Assembly (NCBI RefSeq): GCF_000147715.2
Contig: NC_017934.1
Coordinates: 2,046,001 to 2,110,000, forward strand
Source of the DNA: Mesotoga prima MesG1.Ag.4.2
Lineage (GTDB): Bacteria; Thermotogota; Thermotogae; Petrotogales; Kosmotogaceae
Length of the DNA stretch: 64,000 nt
Direction: 5' to 3'
Shown here piece after piece: positions 1-7,619 of the stretch. The notes beneath the pieces were generated by a model. The model was not told the DNA's origin and did no database searches. It saw only the letters and a list, made by a program, of their open reading frames with translations. A program made the position numbers and the translations under genes. Each line of letters opens with the position of its first letter. Within the stretch, counting starts at the first letter, position 1.

Positions 1-115
1 GCATAACCTTTTCTCTTGACTTCTTGGAGACATACCCACTTTTATTGAGCACTCGGGAGACGGTTGCTGTAGATACTTCGGCCAATTTAGCAACATCAGA
101 AAGCTTAGCGGACAA
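1..115 (-). CDS. LacI-family transcriptional regulator, N-terminal fragment
   Basis: Only the first 38 codons are inside the window. Reading the minus strand from a TTG at 115, preceded by a GAGGTG ribosome site six bases upstream, gives the helix-turn-helix of the LacI/GalR family: the core reads LSDVAKLAEVSTATVSRVLN, then SGYVSKKSREKV. This headpiece binds palindromic operators with a central CG step; the sugar-binding domain would lie off the left edge. A matching operator sits directly upstream at 133-148 and a second one before the divergent secreted-protein genes at 433-448. The regulator therefore probably represses itself and the exported carbohydrate-related genes at 472-4170. The effector cannot be inferred. 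Confidence 0.88.
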   Translation of the reverse strand, partial: MSAKLSDVAKLAEVSTATVSRVLNKSGYVSKKSREKVM

Positions 116-132
116 AATTATCACCTCAGTAT

Positions 133-148
133 ATGTAAACGCTTACAT
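133..148. promoter_or_regulatory. LacI-type operator 1
   Basis: ATGTAAACGCTTACAT is a near-perfect palindrome with the central CG of LacI-family operators (TGTAANCGNTTNCA). It lies 18 bases upstream of the regulator's TTG start, fitting autoregulation. That this regulator binds it is inferred. Confidence 0.75.
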
Positions 149-417
149 CTCTAGGATAAATATACCCTTATTTCGACTAGATAATCATGTCTATTCTAGA
201 TCCTTCTGGAACCTTTAGAAGCTTTTAGACATTGTAGAGATTAAATTTCGCAATATTGCTTTTATTTTCCGCCTTGATGGCTGCCAGGTAGCAATTTTGG
301 TCAAGAGATAAAGATAAACTTCGCTAGAGGGAGATTAAATTATACAAGAGCTTACTATAATATATGGATGATCAGAGCAGCTCTAGATACTTTTAGAACA
401 AAAACGCAATTAGATTC
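149..417. other. Divergent intergenic region, left part
   Basis: AT-rich spacer between the LacI-type gene and the exported protein at 472. Another possible -10 (TATAAT at 356-361) is present without a good -35. I see no gene here; the short plus-strand frame at 24-218 is only the shadow of the regulator. Confidence 0.6.
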
Positions 418-423
418 TATAAT
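418..423 (+). promoter_or_regulatory. Probable -10 box of the secreted-protein promoter
   Basis: A consensus TATAAT lies here with a weak -35 (TAGAAC region, 394-399). Transcription would start near 430, placing the LacI operator at 433-448 just downstream of the start, a typical repressing position. Confidence 0.45.
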
Positions 424-432
424 TTCAACAAT

Positions 433-448
433 ATGTAAGCGATTTCAT
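433..448. promoter_or_regulatory. LacI-type operator 2
   Basis: ATGTAAGCGATTTCAT matches operator 1 at 13 of 16 positions and keeps the central CG and the TGTAA/TTNCA arms. It ends 23 bases before the ATG at 472, linking the LacI regulator to the exported proteins that follow. Confidence 0.65.
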
Positions 449-471
449 ATCGACCTTAGGGAGGTGTTAAT

Positions 472-1797
472 ATGAAAAGGTTCTTGGTTCTTTTCTTCAT
501 AGTATTCTCAGTTTTTTCTGTTGCTGAAACAGTGAGAGTTCCAGTGTCTGTCAGCTCCTTCACTGGAGAACCCATTGCAGTAACGATATCGATGAGCGAG
601 ATCCTTGATCTTGTTGGAGTTGACTTTGACGCTAACTGGGATTCGCTGAGAGTAGTTCAGGATGGGGAGGAGCTTCCTTATCAAATTGACGATACCGATC
701 TTAATGGCAAACTGTCGTCCGGGGATGTTATGGCCTTTCTGATTACAGGACCGGCAGAAATCACGGTTACCGACGATTTCGATATTCTTCCACCGGAGTT
801 CGATGCAGTGGGAAAGGTTGTGGAGGAAGAAGGACAGTGGCTTATCGAGATTGGAGAAATAACTGCAGTAGCGAATAGCAAGGGTCTAGTAAAGGTTACA
901 GGCTTTGGAGATGTAGAGGGCACGATAGTAGACGAACTGGGAATTGTGAGAATGTCCGGCTACGTTGGATCTACATACTACGTAGATGGTGAATACGGGC
1001 GACATGAGGAAAAGACAAGTGGAGACTTCATAGTAAAGGAAGCTACAGTTCTTCCGGCAGGCCCCGTAGGAATAACAGTAGTCAGCACGCTTGAAGCCCA
1101 ACCGTTCCTCGGAATAACCCAAAAGATAATCACAACATTATTCAGCAATGGGGATATCATTTCTCATAACACCTTCGAATTTGCGACATACGCCGAACTA
1201 ATGAAACTGCAAATAATGGCAACAAGAGTATTGACTGACGCAGCCGAAGACACGGTCCATACACTCCCGGTATTCAGAAGACTTCTTTGGGCCGATCAGC
1301 TGAATATTACGCCGCTAGAATATTGGCTTGATAGAAATGCGATCATGTTTTCCGGAAACAAACCTTACATAGTTTTTCCGGCTGTCGATTCGATGAGACC
1401 TCTCTGGTGGGGTGCAACATACATTTTTGCCTCCCAGGAGAGCTGGAGAGCCAACTACTCGCAGTCGTTGAAGACTGGTGTAGCAGAGATAAATCCAGAG
1501 GTCCCAGTCGTGGTCGCCGACTATGAAGAGTGGATGGGTGGCCTTACCTGGGTATATGAGAGCAGAGAATTCAGAGACGGATACTTCGAATGGATGCCAG
1601 GTGAGATCGATATCTTCGAGAGTACGAAAGACTACGTATCATCGAATTGGGAAGACTATGTAAAGCACTTTGTGGCAGGAGATGTTGTCAGTTTCAAGAG
1701 GGTTTACTCGATATACAGTGCCGACTCGATAGAGGACTCAATAGAGTTCGTTGAAATGAAGAAGTCAGAGATTCAATCACTCAAAATCGGAGAATAA
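472..1797 (+). CDS. Exported protein of unknown function, probably carbohydrate-related
   Basis: A 441-residue protein with a clean signal peptide (MKRFLVLFFIVFSVFSVAET). The start is fixed by GGGAGGTG six bases upstream. Residues about 22-95 resemble the beta-sandwich segment found at the start of some polysaccharide-utilisation proteins (DUF4861-like: valine-rich strand, then DGEELPYQIDD and a D-x-D-G-like turn at DLNG). I infer that from pattern only. The rest is rich in Trp, Tyr and acidic residues, consistent with an extracellular sugar-binding or sugar-cleaving fold; I see no certain catalytic motif. A LacI-type operator precedes it, and it is followed after 57 bases by an alpha/alpha-barrel protein, so the two probably act on one glycan outside the cell. 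Confidence 0.6.
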   Translation: MKRFLVLFFIVFSVFSVAETVRVPVSVSSFTGEPIAVTISMSEILDLVGVDFDANWDSLRVVQDGEELPYQIDDTDLNGKLSSGDVMAFLITGPAEITVTDDFDILPPEFDAVGKVVEEEGQWLIEIGEITAVANSKGLVKVTGFGDVEGTIVDELGIVRMSGYVGSTYYVDGEYGRHEEKTSGDFIVKEATVLPAGPVGITVVSTLEAQPFLGITQKIITTLFSNGDIISHNTFEFATYAELMKLQIMATRVLTDAAEDTVHTLPVFRRLLWADQLNITPLEYWLDRNAIMFSGNKPYIVFPAVDSMRPLWWGATYIFASQESWRANYSQSLKTGVAEINPEVPVVVADYEEWMGGLTWVYESREFRDGYFEWMPGEIDIFESTKDYVSSNWEDYVKHFVAGDVVSFKRVYSIYSADSIEDSIEFVEMKKSEIQSLKIGE

Positions 1798-1810
1798 CTG
1801 ATCCTTAATG

Positions 1811-1844
1811 AAGGGTGAGAGGCTTCCTCTCACCCTTTTCTTTT
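1811..1844 (+). terminator. Strong intrinsic terminator between the two secreted-protein genes
   Basis: A perfect 10-bp stem GGGTGAGAGG/CCTCTCACCC with a three-base loop is followed by TTTTCTTTT. It ends immediately before the ribosome site of the next gene, leaving no room for a promoter in between. Confidence 0.85.
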
Positions 1845-1854
1845 GGAGGTGCTT

Positions 1855-4170
1855 ATGAAGAGAGCGTTGATCATTCTAGTACTTCTTATTTCGTTGATGC
1901 TTTTAGGAATTGAAGTTCAGATTAATCTGGATCATCTTGAGTTTCTCAGAGATCATTTTGTCGTTGAGGGAGAAAGTGTAATCGGTTACTGGATCTATGC
2001 AGACAGGCTTCCTGACGGCAATTATAGGCATGCCGACGCTCAGGGCGAAGGAGTGACATGCGTCGACGATGTAGCAAGGGCTGCAGTTCTATATTTGAGG
2101 CTTTTTGAAATCTCTGGAATGGAACAACACTACGATCGCGCTAAAGAAGCTCTCGAATTTGTTCTTTCCATGCAGGACAGTGATGGAGATTTCTATAATT
2201 TTGTCTTCGAGGATGGTAGCATCAACAGAAACGGTCCCACATCAAGAAAAGGAGGCAACTGGTGGGCGGCGAGAGCTCTGTATGCTCTTGCGAAAGGGGC
2301 TCGGGTTTCTCAGAATCTCGATCCAGAGTTCTCGATGCGCTTGGCAGATGCGGCCCAACGTTGTTTTCGAAAAATCATCGGTTTTGAGCGTGACGGTCTT
2401 ATCCAGGGATACACTGATCTTTCCTCAGTAGTTCTTCTTGGAGCGGCGGAGTTGTATTCCATGAGCAACGATGTGCTATTGGGAGGTTTCATAAAGAGAT
2501 GCGCAGCCGCTCTGCAGAGCAAAGTCATTCAGAATGAGGACTCGATTTTCAATGGTCTTGTCGACGAATCATCGCCTTCAGAACCGAGATACTTCTGGCA
2601 CGGGTGGGGTTCAAGACAGCTGGAAGCGTTGGCAGTGGCGGGAGAGATTCTGGGAGACGACAGCCTTCTTGAAATCTCGACAGAATCATTCAAGCAAAGC
2701 TCTTTGCTCCTTATAAACGCGGGGCCCCTTTACTCAATTTCGAGCTATTTACAGCTCTTCCCGCAGATCGCCTATGCAGCTGAATCGGCAATTTCAGCGG
2801 GCTTCAGACTATATCACTTAACCGGCGATAGGGATATTGCGGCCATAACGGCTCTTCTTGGGAGTTGGTTCCTTGGGGTCAACAAATTGAATCAGTCAAT
2901 GGTAGGAAAGAACGGGGAGGGATTTGACGGACTTGAGTTCTCACATGTGAACAAAAATGCGGGAGCGGAATCAACAATTTCCATGCTTCTTTCTCTGGAA
3001 AGAATCAAGAGACTTCCCGAAGAGTACGGAGATCTGTTCTCAGCAGCGATAGAGGTTCTCACCCCGGTAGTGGTTTTGGAAGCTGAATCTATGAGGGCGG
3101 GCCTTTCAGAATCGGAGATTATTCAGAGTACTGGAGTCTCAGGAAGTGCGGTGACCAAAATTTCCGGAGCATTTAGCTTACGTCAACCAGTCACCCTCGT
3201 AGAGGCTTCCTATTCAGTCTTTGCAGCTATAAATGAAGCAAGAACGAATGAAGTGGTTTTCACCTTGAGACTCGGAGAATCAAAATCGGAAAAGACGGTA
3301 AAAATCGAAGAGAAAACAGTGCAGAAGCTAGGAGTCCTCAAGGGAAATGGAAAAGAGACAACGCTTACGGTCGGAGGAAAACTGAGCGAAGGAAGCTTTG
3401 ACATCGATCAGATCATTCTAGTGCCAGACATCGTTGCAGTTTATCTCGTTGAAGATGACGTATCGATTGTTTTCAATTTCAAAGGGTGCAGTGAATTTGA
3501 CGAGGGAGTATCCGTAATCGATGGCAGGGTGTTTGAGAGAGAAAAGAGCGTTTTACAAGTACCGGTGCTTCCAGTAAGCCTTATTGAGATGAATGGTTTT
3601 GTCCATCTAGATCTGCTCAAGTATTTCGATAACAACGGAATTGCTACCTCTGACGAAAGGAAAACAGCAAACTTCGATAATCCTCAGGGACTATTCGGAG
3701 CTTCCTACATATCCTCAGAGCTTGAGAAAGCTATCGATTCCGGTTCTCTTGCTGTAGAAGACACCGAATTCATGGTTAATGTAGACGGAAACGACAACTT
3801 CAGGCTTACAGGACAGGCGCTGACATTTTCGGCAGAAATGTTCGACAAGATCTGCATTCTTGGTGCGGCGAATCACGGTGATTACACAGGCGAAGCTCTT
3901 CTAATTTATGAAGACGACTCTCAGCAAGTGATTCCATTGTCTTTTTCCGACTGGTGTGGAGGTCCCTCTACAGGGGAGAAGATCGCCTTCGAGTTTTCAG
4001 GTAGATATGATAATACAGGCAACACGGAGAGAATAAAATGCATGTTGTATTACCGTTGTGTCGATCTTCTTGAGAAGCCTTTGAAGGGAATAGTATTACC
4101 TCAAATGCCTAATGTTCATGTTTTCGCAATTTCTCTTTCTAGAGCTGAACCCGGTTCTCAGGAAGAGTAA
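1855..4170 (+). CDS. Exported (alpha/alpha)-barrel glycosidase-like protein with C-terminal beta-sandwich
   Basis: About 771 residues, starting at the ATG at 1855 because GGAGGTG lies four bases before it (an in-frame TTG at 1843 is less likely). The signal peptide is MKRALIILVLLISLMLLG. Residues about 30-400 show repeated helix pairs of a six-hairpin toroid: GEGVTCVDDVARAAVLYLRL, then GGNWWAARALYALAKGA, and WHGWGSRQLEALAVAG. This fold is used by many glycoside hydrolases and lyases. The tail, residues about 560-770, resembles beta-sandwich domains of glycan-active enzymes (YFDNNGIATSDER, later LSFSDWCGG). Candidate acids cannot be assigned by eye. Probably acts on the same substrate as the exported protein upstream, though a strong terminator separates them. 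Confidence 0.6.
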   Translation: MKRALIILVLLISLMLLGIEVQINLDHLEFLRDHFVVEGESVIGYWIYADRLPDGNYRHADAQGEGVTCVDDVARAAVLYLRLFEISGMEQHYDRAKEALEFVLSMQDSDGDFYNFVFEDGSINRNGPTSRKGGNWWAARALYALAKGARVSQNLDPEFSMRLADAAQRCFRKIIGFERDGLIQGYTDLSSVVLLGAAELYSMSNDVLLGGFIKRCAAALQSKVIQNEDSIFNGLVDESSPSEPRYFWHGWGSRQLEALAVAGEILGDDSLLEISTESFKQSSLLLINAGPLYSISSYLQLFPQIAYAAESAISAGFRLYHLTGDRDIAAITALLGSWFLGVNKLNQSMVGKNGEGFDGLEFSHVNKNAGAESTISMLLSLERIKRLPEEYGDLFSAAIEVLTPVVVLEAESMRAGLSESEIIQSTGVSGSAVTKISGAFSLRQPVTLVEASYSVFAAINEARTNEVVFTLRLGESKSEKTVKIEEKTVQKLGVLKGNGKETTLTVGGKLSEGSFDIDQIILVPDIVAVYLVEDDVSIVFNFKGCSEFDEGVSVIDGRVFEREKSVLQVPVLPVSLIEMNGFVHLDLLKYFDNNGIATSDERKTANFDNPQGLFGASYISSELEKAIDSGSLAVEDTEFMVNVDGNDNFRLTGQALTFSAEMFDKICILGAANHGDYTGEALLIYEDDSQQVIPLSFSDWCGGPSTGEKIAFEFSGRYDNTGNTERIKCMLYYRCVDLLEKPLKGIVLPQMPNVHVFAISLSRAEPGSQEE

Positions 4171-4738
4171 CTGCGGATTTTAGAACATAAATTTTGATGT
4201 GGAAGACCGATTGCATGATAAGAACATATGCCCTTTAGAAAACTAGATCCCAAAATGAATTCGGGATGACACTGAACGAGATCCCGAAAGAGAAGTCTCA
4301 AACAGGAGAGCTTTGGGGCAGACTCCACGGGATGACAGCGAATGGTTATTCGAAAATTCGCTGAGGGTTGAATATGTAGAGATCTTTCAAAGGCCACTGT
4401 AGGGATTACATCCTCAGTAGCACTGAAAGCCGTGAATGGGTCAACTGCTTTCGTTATCGAGACCCCAGACCCTATACTCTATACCCTGCTCCTAATTCCA
4501 TGCTGAACTTCTTTCAGCATCTTGATCTTGGCTTTTGAAATTGACCAAGAACGAAGAACAGATCCTCGCTCTTGAACGAATAACAGGTTTCCCTCGGCGA
4601 ACGGCGAACCAATTTCTTTGCTCTTTCCAACGCCCTGACAGCAACCTCCGCCCCCGACTTTTTTGGCAACTTGGAACTGATCCTTTATTCTTTCAGACCA
4701 TCAGCACCATATGCCACCACGAAGCCAGGTGTCAAACC
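4171..4738. repeat. Gene-free region with relics of the dispersed palindromic repeats
   Basis: No convincing gene. The stretch contains degenerate copies of elements seen around 30.8-33.5 kb: a CCCGAA/TTCGGG-type palindrome at 4245-4270, a GCTGAA/TTCAGC-type palindrome near 4498-4522, and fragments such as GAACAGATCCTC and ACCAATTTCTTTGCTCTTTCC. These look like older, eroded versions of the same composite repeat. Confidence 0.6.
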
Positions 4739-4767
4739 TTGACACTGTATCTGGCCAGTGATAGAAT
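4739..4767 (+). promoter_or_regulatory. Promoter of tRNA-Val
   Basis: TTGACA at 4739-4744 and TAGAAT at 4762-4767 are separated by exactly 17 bases. The predicted start is within a few bases of the tRNA 5' end, so the leader is very short. Confidence 0.85.
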
Positions 4768-4776
4768 CTACTATAC

Positions 4777-4851
4777 GGATGCGTAGCTCAGCGGAAGAGC
4801 GCTTCCTTCACACGGAAGAGGCCACAGGTTCAATCCCTGTCGCATCCACCA
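4777..4851 (+). tRNA. tRNA-Val, anticodon CAC
   Basis: The cloverleaf reads cleanly: acceptor GGATGCG/CGCATCC, D stem GCTC/GAGC, anticodon stem CTTCC/GGAAG around TTCACAC, T stem ACAGG/CCTGT with TTCAATC loop, discriminator A and an encoded CCA. Anticodon CAC decodes GUG valine codons. It has its own promoter and is followed after nine bases by a terminator that overlaps the end of rng on the other strand. Confidence 0.95.
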
Positions 4852-4860
4852 GAATAGATA

Positions 4861-4885
4861 AGGGAGTCAACTGGACTCCTTTTTC
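4861..4885. terminator. Terminator after tRNA-Val, overlapping the end of rng
   Basis: GGAGTC AACTG GACTCC followed by TTTTT forms an intrinsic terminator for the tRNA transcript. The rng stop codon (minus strand, 4867-4869) lies inside the stem. Confidence 0.75.
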
Positions 4886-6339
4886 GTTTTCCTTCGTGTT
4901 CTCTTTGGTTTGTCTTGCTTCTTTGCGAACTTGATCTCATATGAGGTAGGAATAGGCCACGTAAAGCCCACCGAGACTTCTCTTTTCAGAGATTTGGCAA
5001 GATTCTTCTGGTTTTCTGGAGTAAGGATTCCCGACATGTTCTGATAAACCTGAACGGTTGCCGAGCTGATAGTTTCATCTTCAAAGCCTCTCGCGAGATC
5101 CTTCAGCAACCTCTGATAAACTGCTCTCGGGGACTCGATTCTCCCGGTTCCCTTGCAAATCGGGCAAGAAGAGTATAACTTGGATCCAATGGCTGCAGAC
5201 GATCTCTTCCTTGTCATTTCTAGAAGTCCCAACCTCGTGAATCCCATGATCATTGTCCTGGCCTTATCTTTCTTGAATTCACCTGTTAGACTTGAAATGA
5301 TCTTTTGACGATCTTCATCGCTTTTCATGTCAATGAAGTCGATTACAACGATTCCGCCTATGTTCCGGAGCTTGAGCTGTCTTGCTATTTCTGAAGCTGC
5401 CTCCAGGTTTGTATTTAGAGAGGTTTCGGAAACGTCGTTGCCGGAAACATTGCTTGCCGAATTGACGTCGATTACCGTCATGGCTTCAGTTCTGTCTATG
5501 TAGATGTTTCCTCCGCCGGGTAGAGAGACCATTCTCGTGTAAAGGATCTTCATCTTCTCGTACACTTCTTCGCTTGCGAAGGCGTCGCCCTCGACATATC
5601 TTACGACTGGTTTGAAGCCCGATTTGAACTTGCTGATTCCGGCCACTACGTCGTGCCAAAGCTCTTCCGAGTCAACCACTATTTCTTTCGTGTTTTCTGT
5701 AAGTCTCTCTCTAAGAATGTACTCGACAAAGGATGGTTCCTCGTATAGAATCTTTGGTTTTCTGCTTCTCCTGAACGTCTCGCAGATCTGATTCCAGTTG
5801 GTACGCAGACTCTCAAGCTCTTCTTTTATTGTCTCGTCGCCAACACCGAAAGCGGCTGTGCGGAATATCACACCTTCCTTGTTTTCTAAAGTGGACTTCG
5901 CAACTGCGGTAAGTCTTTGTCTTTCTTGCTGGTCCGTAATCTTCTTAGAGATTCCGATATGTTTTGAAAAGGGAGTGTACACCAGACTCCTTCCGGGGAT
6001 GCTGACTTTCAGAGTTATCTGAGGTCCCTTCGAGCCGATAGGATCCTTGCTGACCTGTACGAGAACCTTGTTGTTCTTTTCAAGTTTTGGTTGTCCCGAT
6101 GCATCCTTGAATCTTAGAAAAGCATTTCTTCCAATTCCAATATTTACAAAAGCCGCTTCCAGACTGGGAACAACATTCTCTACCTTACCCAGATAGATAT
6201 TTCCAGTGACACTTTCGCTGTCCATATCTTCAAAGAATATCTCTTCGAGTTGATCACCGTCAAGCGAAGCAATTCTGACCTCGTCTTCGATTCGACTGAA
6301 GACTATAGTCTGTGTTCTGTTATTCTGTATTCTTGCCAC
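4867..6339 (-). CDS. rng: Ribonuclease G/E family endoribonuclease
   Basis: A 490-residue endonuclease that cuts single-stranded AU-rich RNA in rRNA maturation and mRNA decay. Residues about 40-115 are the S1-type RNA-binding domain. The catalytic metal ligands of RNase E/G (D303 and D346 in E. coli RNase E) are visible at D291 (in MTVIDVNS) and D334 (in VVIDFIDM), with the same 43-residue spacing. The Zn-link CPIC is at 392-395. There is no long scaffold tail, so this is RNase G-like. GTG start with AAAGGG just upstream. It lies downstream of hpf in the same direction, separated by a terminator. Confidence 0.93.
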   Translation of the reverse strand: MARIQNNRTQTIVFSRIEDEVRIASLDGDQLEEIFFEDMDSESVTGNIYLGKVENVVPSLEAAFVNIGIGRNAFLRFKDASGQPKLEKNNKVLVQVSKDPIGSKGPQITLKVSIPGRSLVYTPFSKHIGISKKITDQQERQRLTAVAKSTLENKEGVIFRTAAFGVGDETIKEELESLRTNWNQICETFRRSRKPKILYEEPSFVEYILRERLTENTKEIVVDSEELWHDVVAGISKFKSGFKPVVRYVEGDAFASEEVYEKMKILYTRMVSLPGGGNIYIDRTEAMTVIDVNSASNVSGNDVSETSLNTNLEAASEIARQLKLRNIGGIVVIDFIDMKSDEDRQKIISSLTGEFKKDKARTMIMGFTRLGLLEMTRKRSSAAIGSKLYSSCPICKGTGRIESPRAVYQRLLKDLARGFEDETISSATVQVYQNMSGILTPENQKNLAKSLKREVSVGFTWPIPTSYEIKFAKKQDKPKRTRRKTKKESS

Positions 6340-6408
6340 CGCCCTTTCATTTCTATAGACAGAACTAGATTTCAGTTTTTATACAACCAGTATATCTCAT
6401 CGGATAAT

Positions 6409-6442
6409 AAAAAAGCGGGCCACCTTCAGGTGGCCTTTCGCT
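6409..6442 (-). terminator. Terminator after hpf
   Basis: On the minus strand, GGCCACC TGAA GGTGGCC with an outer AGCG/CGCT pairing is followed by TTTTTT. It overlaps the hpf stop codon and separates hpf from rng. Confidence 0.8.
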
Positions 6443-6974
6443 ATTCAGTCATTTCAATTATTCCTATGGATCCATTCTTTCTGGTATAGAGAACATTCAC
6501 TTCATCTGTGTCAATATTTCTGTAAACGAAAAAAGTGTGGCCTAACATCTCCATTTGAAGCACGGCCTCTTCCTCGGTCATAGGTTTAATAGTGAACTTC
6601 TTGCGTCTTGTTATCATTGTGGAGTGGTCTTCCTCAAACTTGGAGGGAATTGAATCGAGGTTTTCCTTAAAGCCGTTTTTGTGTTTGTAGCGAGTTCTCT
6701 CCTTGAATCTCTTAATCCTTCTCTCAAAGGCATCCGATGATGAATCAACGACCGTATAGAAGTCACTGCCCTTCTCCTCGACACGAACCATGACACCTGG
6801 CAGGTGGGCGGTCGCTTCGATCTTGTAAAAAGCTCTTTCCTTCGAGAGCCTGAGATCCATCGAGATTAGCTTCTCCTCGTTGACAACTTTCGACACTTTC
6901 GAGAACCTCTTGTCGATGTAGTCTTTCATGGAGTCTGTTACAGTTACGTCTTTAGAGTAGATGTTGTAATCCAT
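6441..6974 (-). CDS. hpf: Ribosome hibernation promoting factor, long form
   Basis: A 177-residue protein of the long HPF type, which dimerises ribosomes into inactive 100S particles when growth stops. The N-terminal S30AE domain (about 1-100) begins DYNIYSKDVTVTDSMKDYID and carries the basic RNA-facing helix ERRIKRFKERTRYKHK. The C-terminal dimerisation domain (about 125-177) reads TIKPMTEEEAVLQMEMLGH and then FFVYRNIDTDEVNVLYTRKN, as in long-form homologues. GAGGAGG lies seven bases before the ATG. Confidence 0.95.
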   Translation of the reverse strand: MDYNIYSKDVTVTDSMKDYIDKRFSKVSKVVNEEKLISMDLRLSKERAFYKIEATAHLPGVMVRVEEKGSDFYTVVDSSSDAFERRIKRFKERTRYKHKNGFKENLDSIPSKFEEDHSTMITRRKKFTIKPMTEEEAVLQMEMLGHTFFVYRNIDTDEVNVLYTRKNGSIGIIEMTE

Positions 6975-7069
6975 GATAACCCTCCTCTCGCGTGATGTGA
7001 CTCAAGTTGCGTTATTACATGTTATCACAATATCAAAGACCGTTACAGTGCATGGGGATCATGGTCCTT

Positions 7070-7531
7070 CTAGGGAACCTCTCTCATGGTTTCGATCTGG
7101 AACAGTTCTACTGAGCACAGATTATCCCAGCTGTTCTTGAAAAGAGAAGCGAGTTGAACTGGAAGTATTTTGAACCTGTCAAGTTCATCAATTCTTACCC
7201 ACTTCGCATCGACCAGAGTTGGGATTCCCGGATTATCTGGATCTGATCCCAGCTTCAACTTTCCTGAGACATAATCGCAGGAGAATATCACCTCCAGAAG
7301 GCTTTCTCTTTTGAATTCCTGAAGTGCAATGACAGAGCGTGGGGAAACCACTACTTCAGTCTCCTCCCTTATCTCTCTCTTGATTGCACTGAAAAGATCT
7401 TCGTCTGATTCGACAAAGCCGCCAGGGAAACACCAGAAGGGAGGTCTGTCGTGATGCTCATGACGAACAAGAAGGACAGATTCGTCTTTAACAATGAGAG
7501 CTCTCACTTTAATACGATGTGTATTCTTCAT
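7070..7531 (-). CDS. NUDIX hydrolase
   Basis: About 153 residues from an ATG at 7531, chosen because GAGGTG precedes it; an in-frame ATG at 7555 lacks a ribosome site. The NUDIX box runs from G38 through E44, R52, E53, E56 and E57, the Mg-binding helix that hydrolyses nucleoside diphosphate-X compounds. The usual Gly near the end of the box is Glu (EETEV). FWCFPGGFVE just before it is typical of ADP-ribose or nucleotide pyrophosphatases; the substrate cannot be told. Divergent from comM. Confidence 0.9.
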   Translation of the reverse strand: MKNTHRIKVRALIVKDESVLLVRHEHHDRPPFWCFPGGFVESDEDLFSAIKREIREETEVVVSPRSVIALQEFKRESLLEVIFSCDYVSGKLKLGSDPDNPGIPTLVDAKWVRIDELDRFKILPVQLASLFKNSWDNLCSVELFQIETMREVP

Positions 7532-7588
7532 ATGCACACCTCGACCATACCTCAACTTAAGTATATCACCTCTCCGCTCGTTGATTGA

Positions 7589-7594
7589 TATAAT
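7589..7594 (+). promoter_or_regulatory. -10 box of the comM promoter
   Basis: A consensus TATAAT lies 26 bases before the comM start. The -35 position (TCACCT) is poor, so confidence is moderate. Confidence 0.5.
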
Positions 7595-7619
7595 GTGAGA
7601 TGAGATAGGAGGTTATGGG

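Noticed and set aside
24-218. 64-codon plus-strand frame at the left edge
   Set aside because: It is antisense to a clear LacI helix-turn-helix and has no ribosome site.
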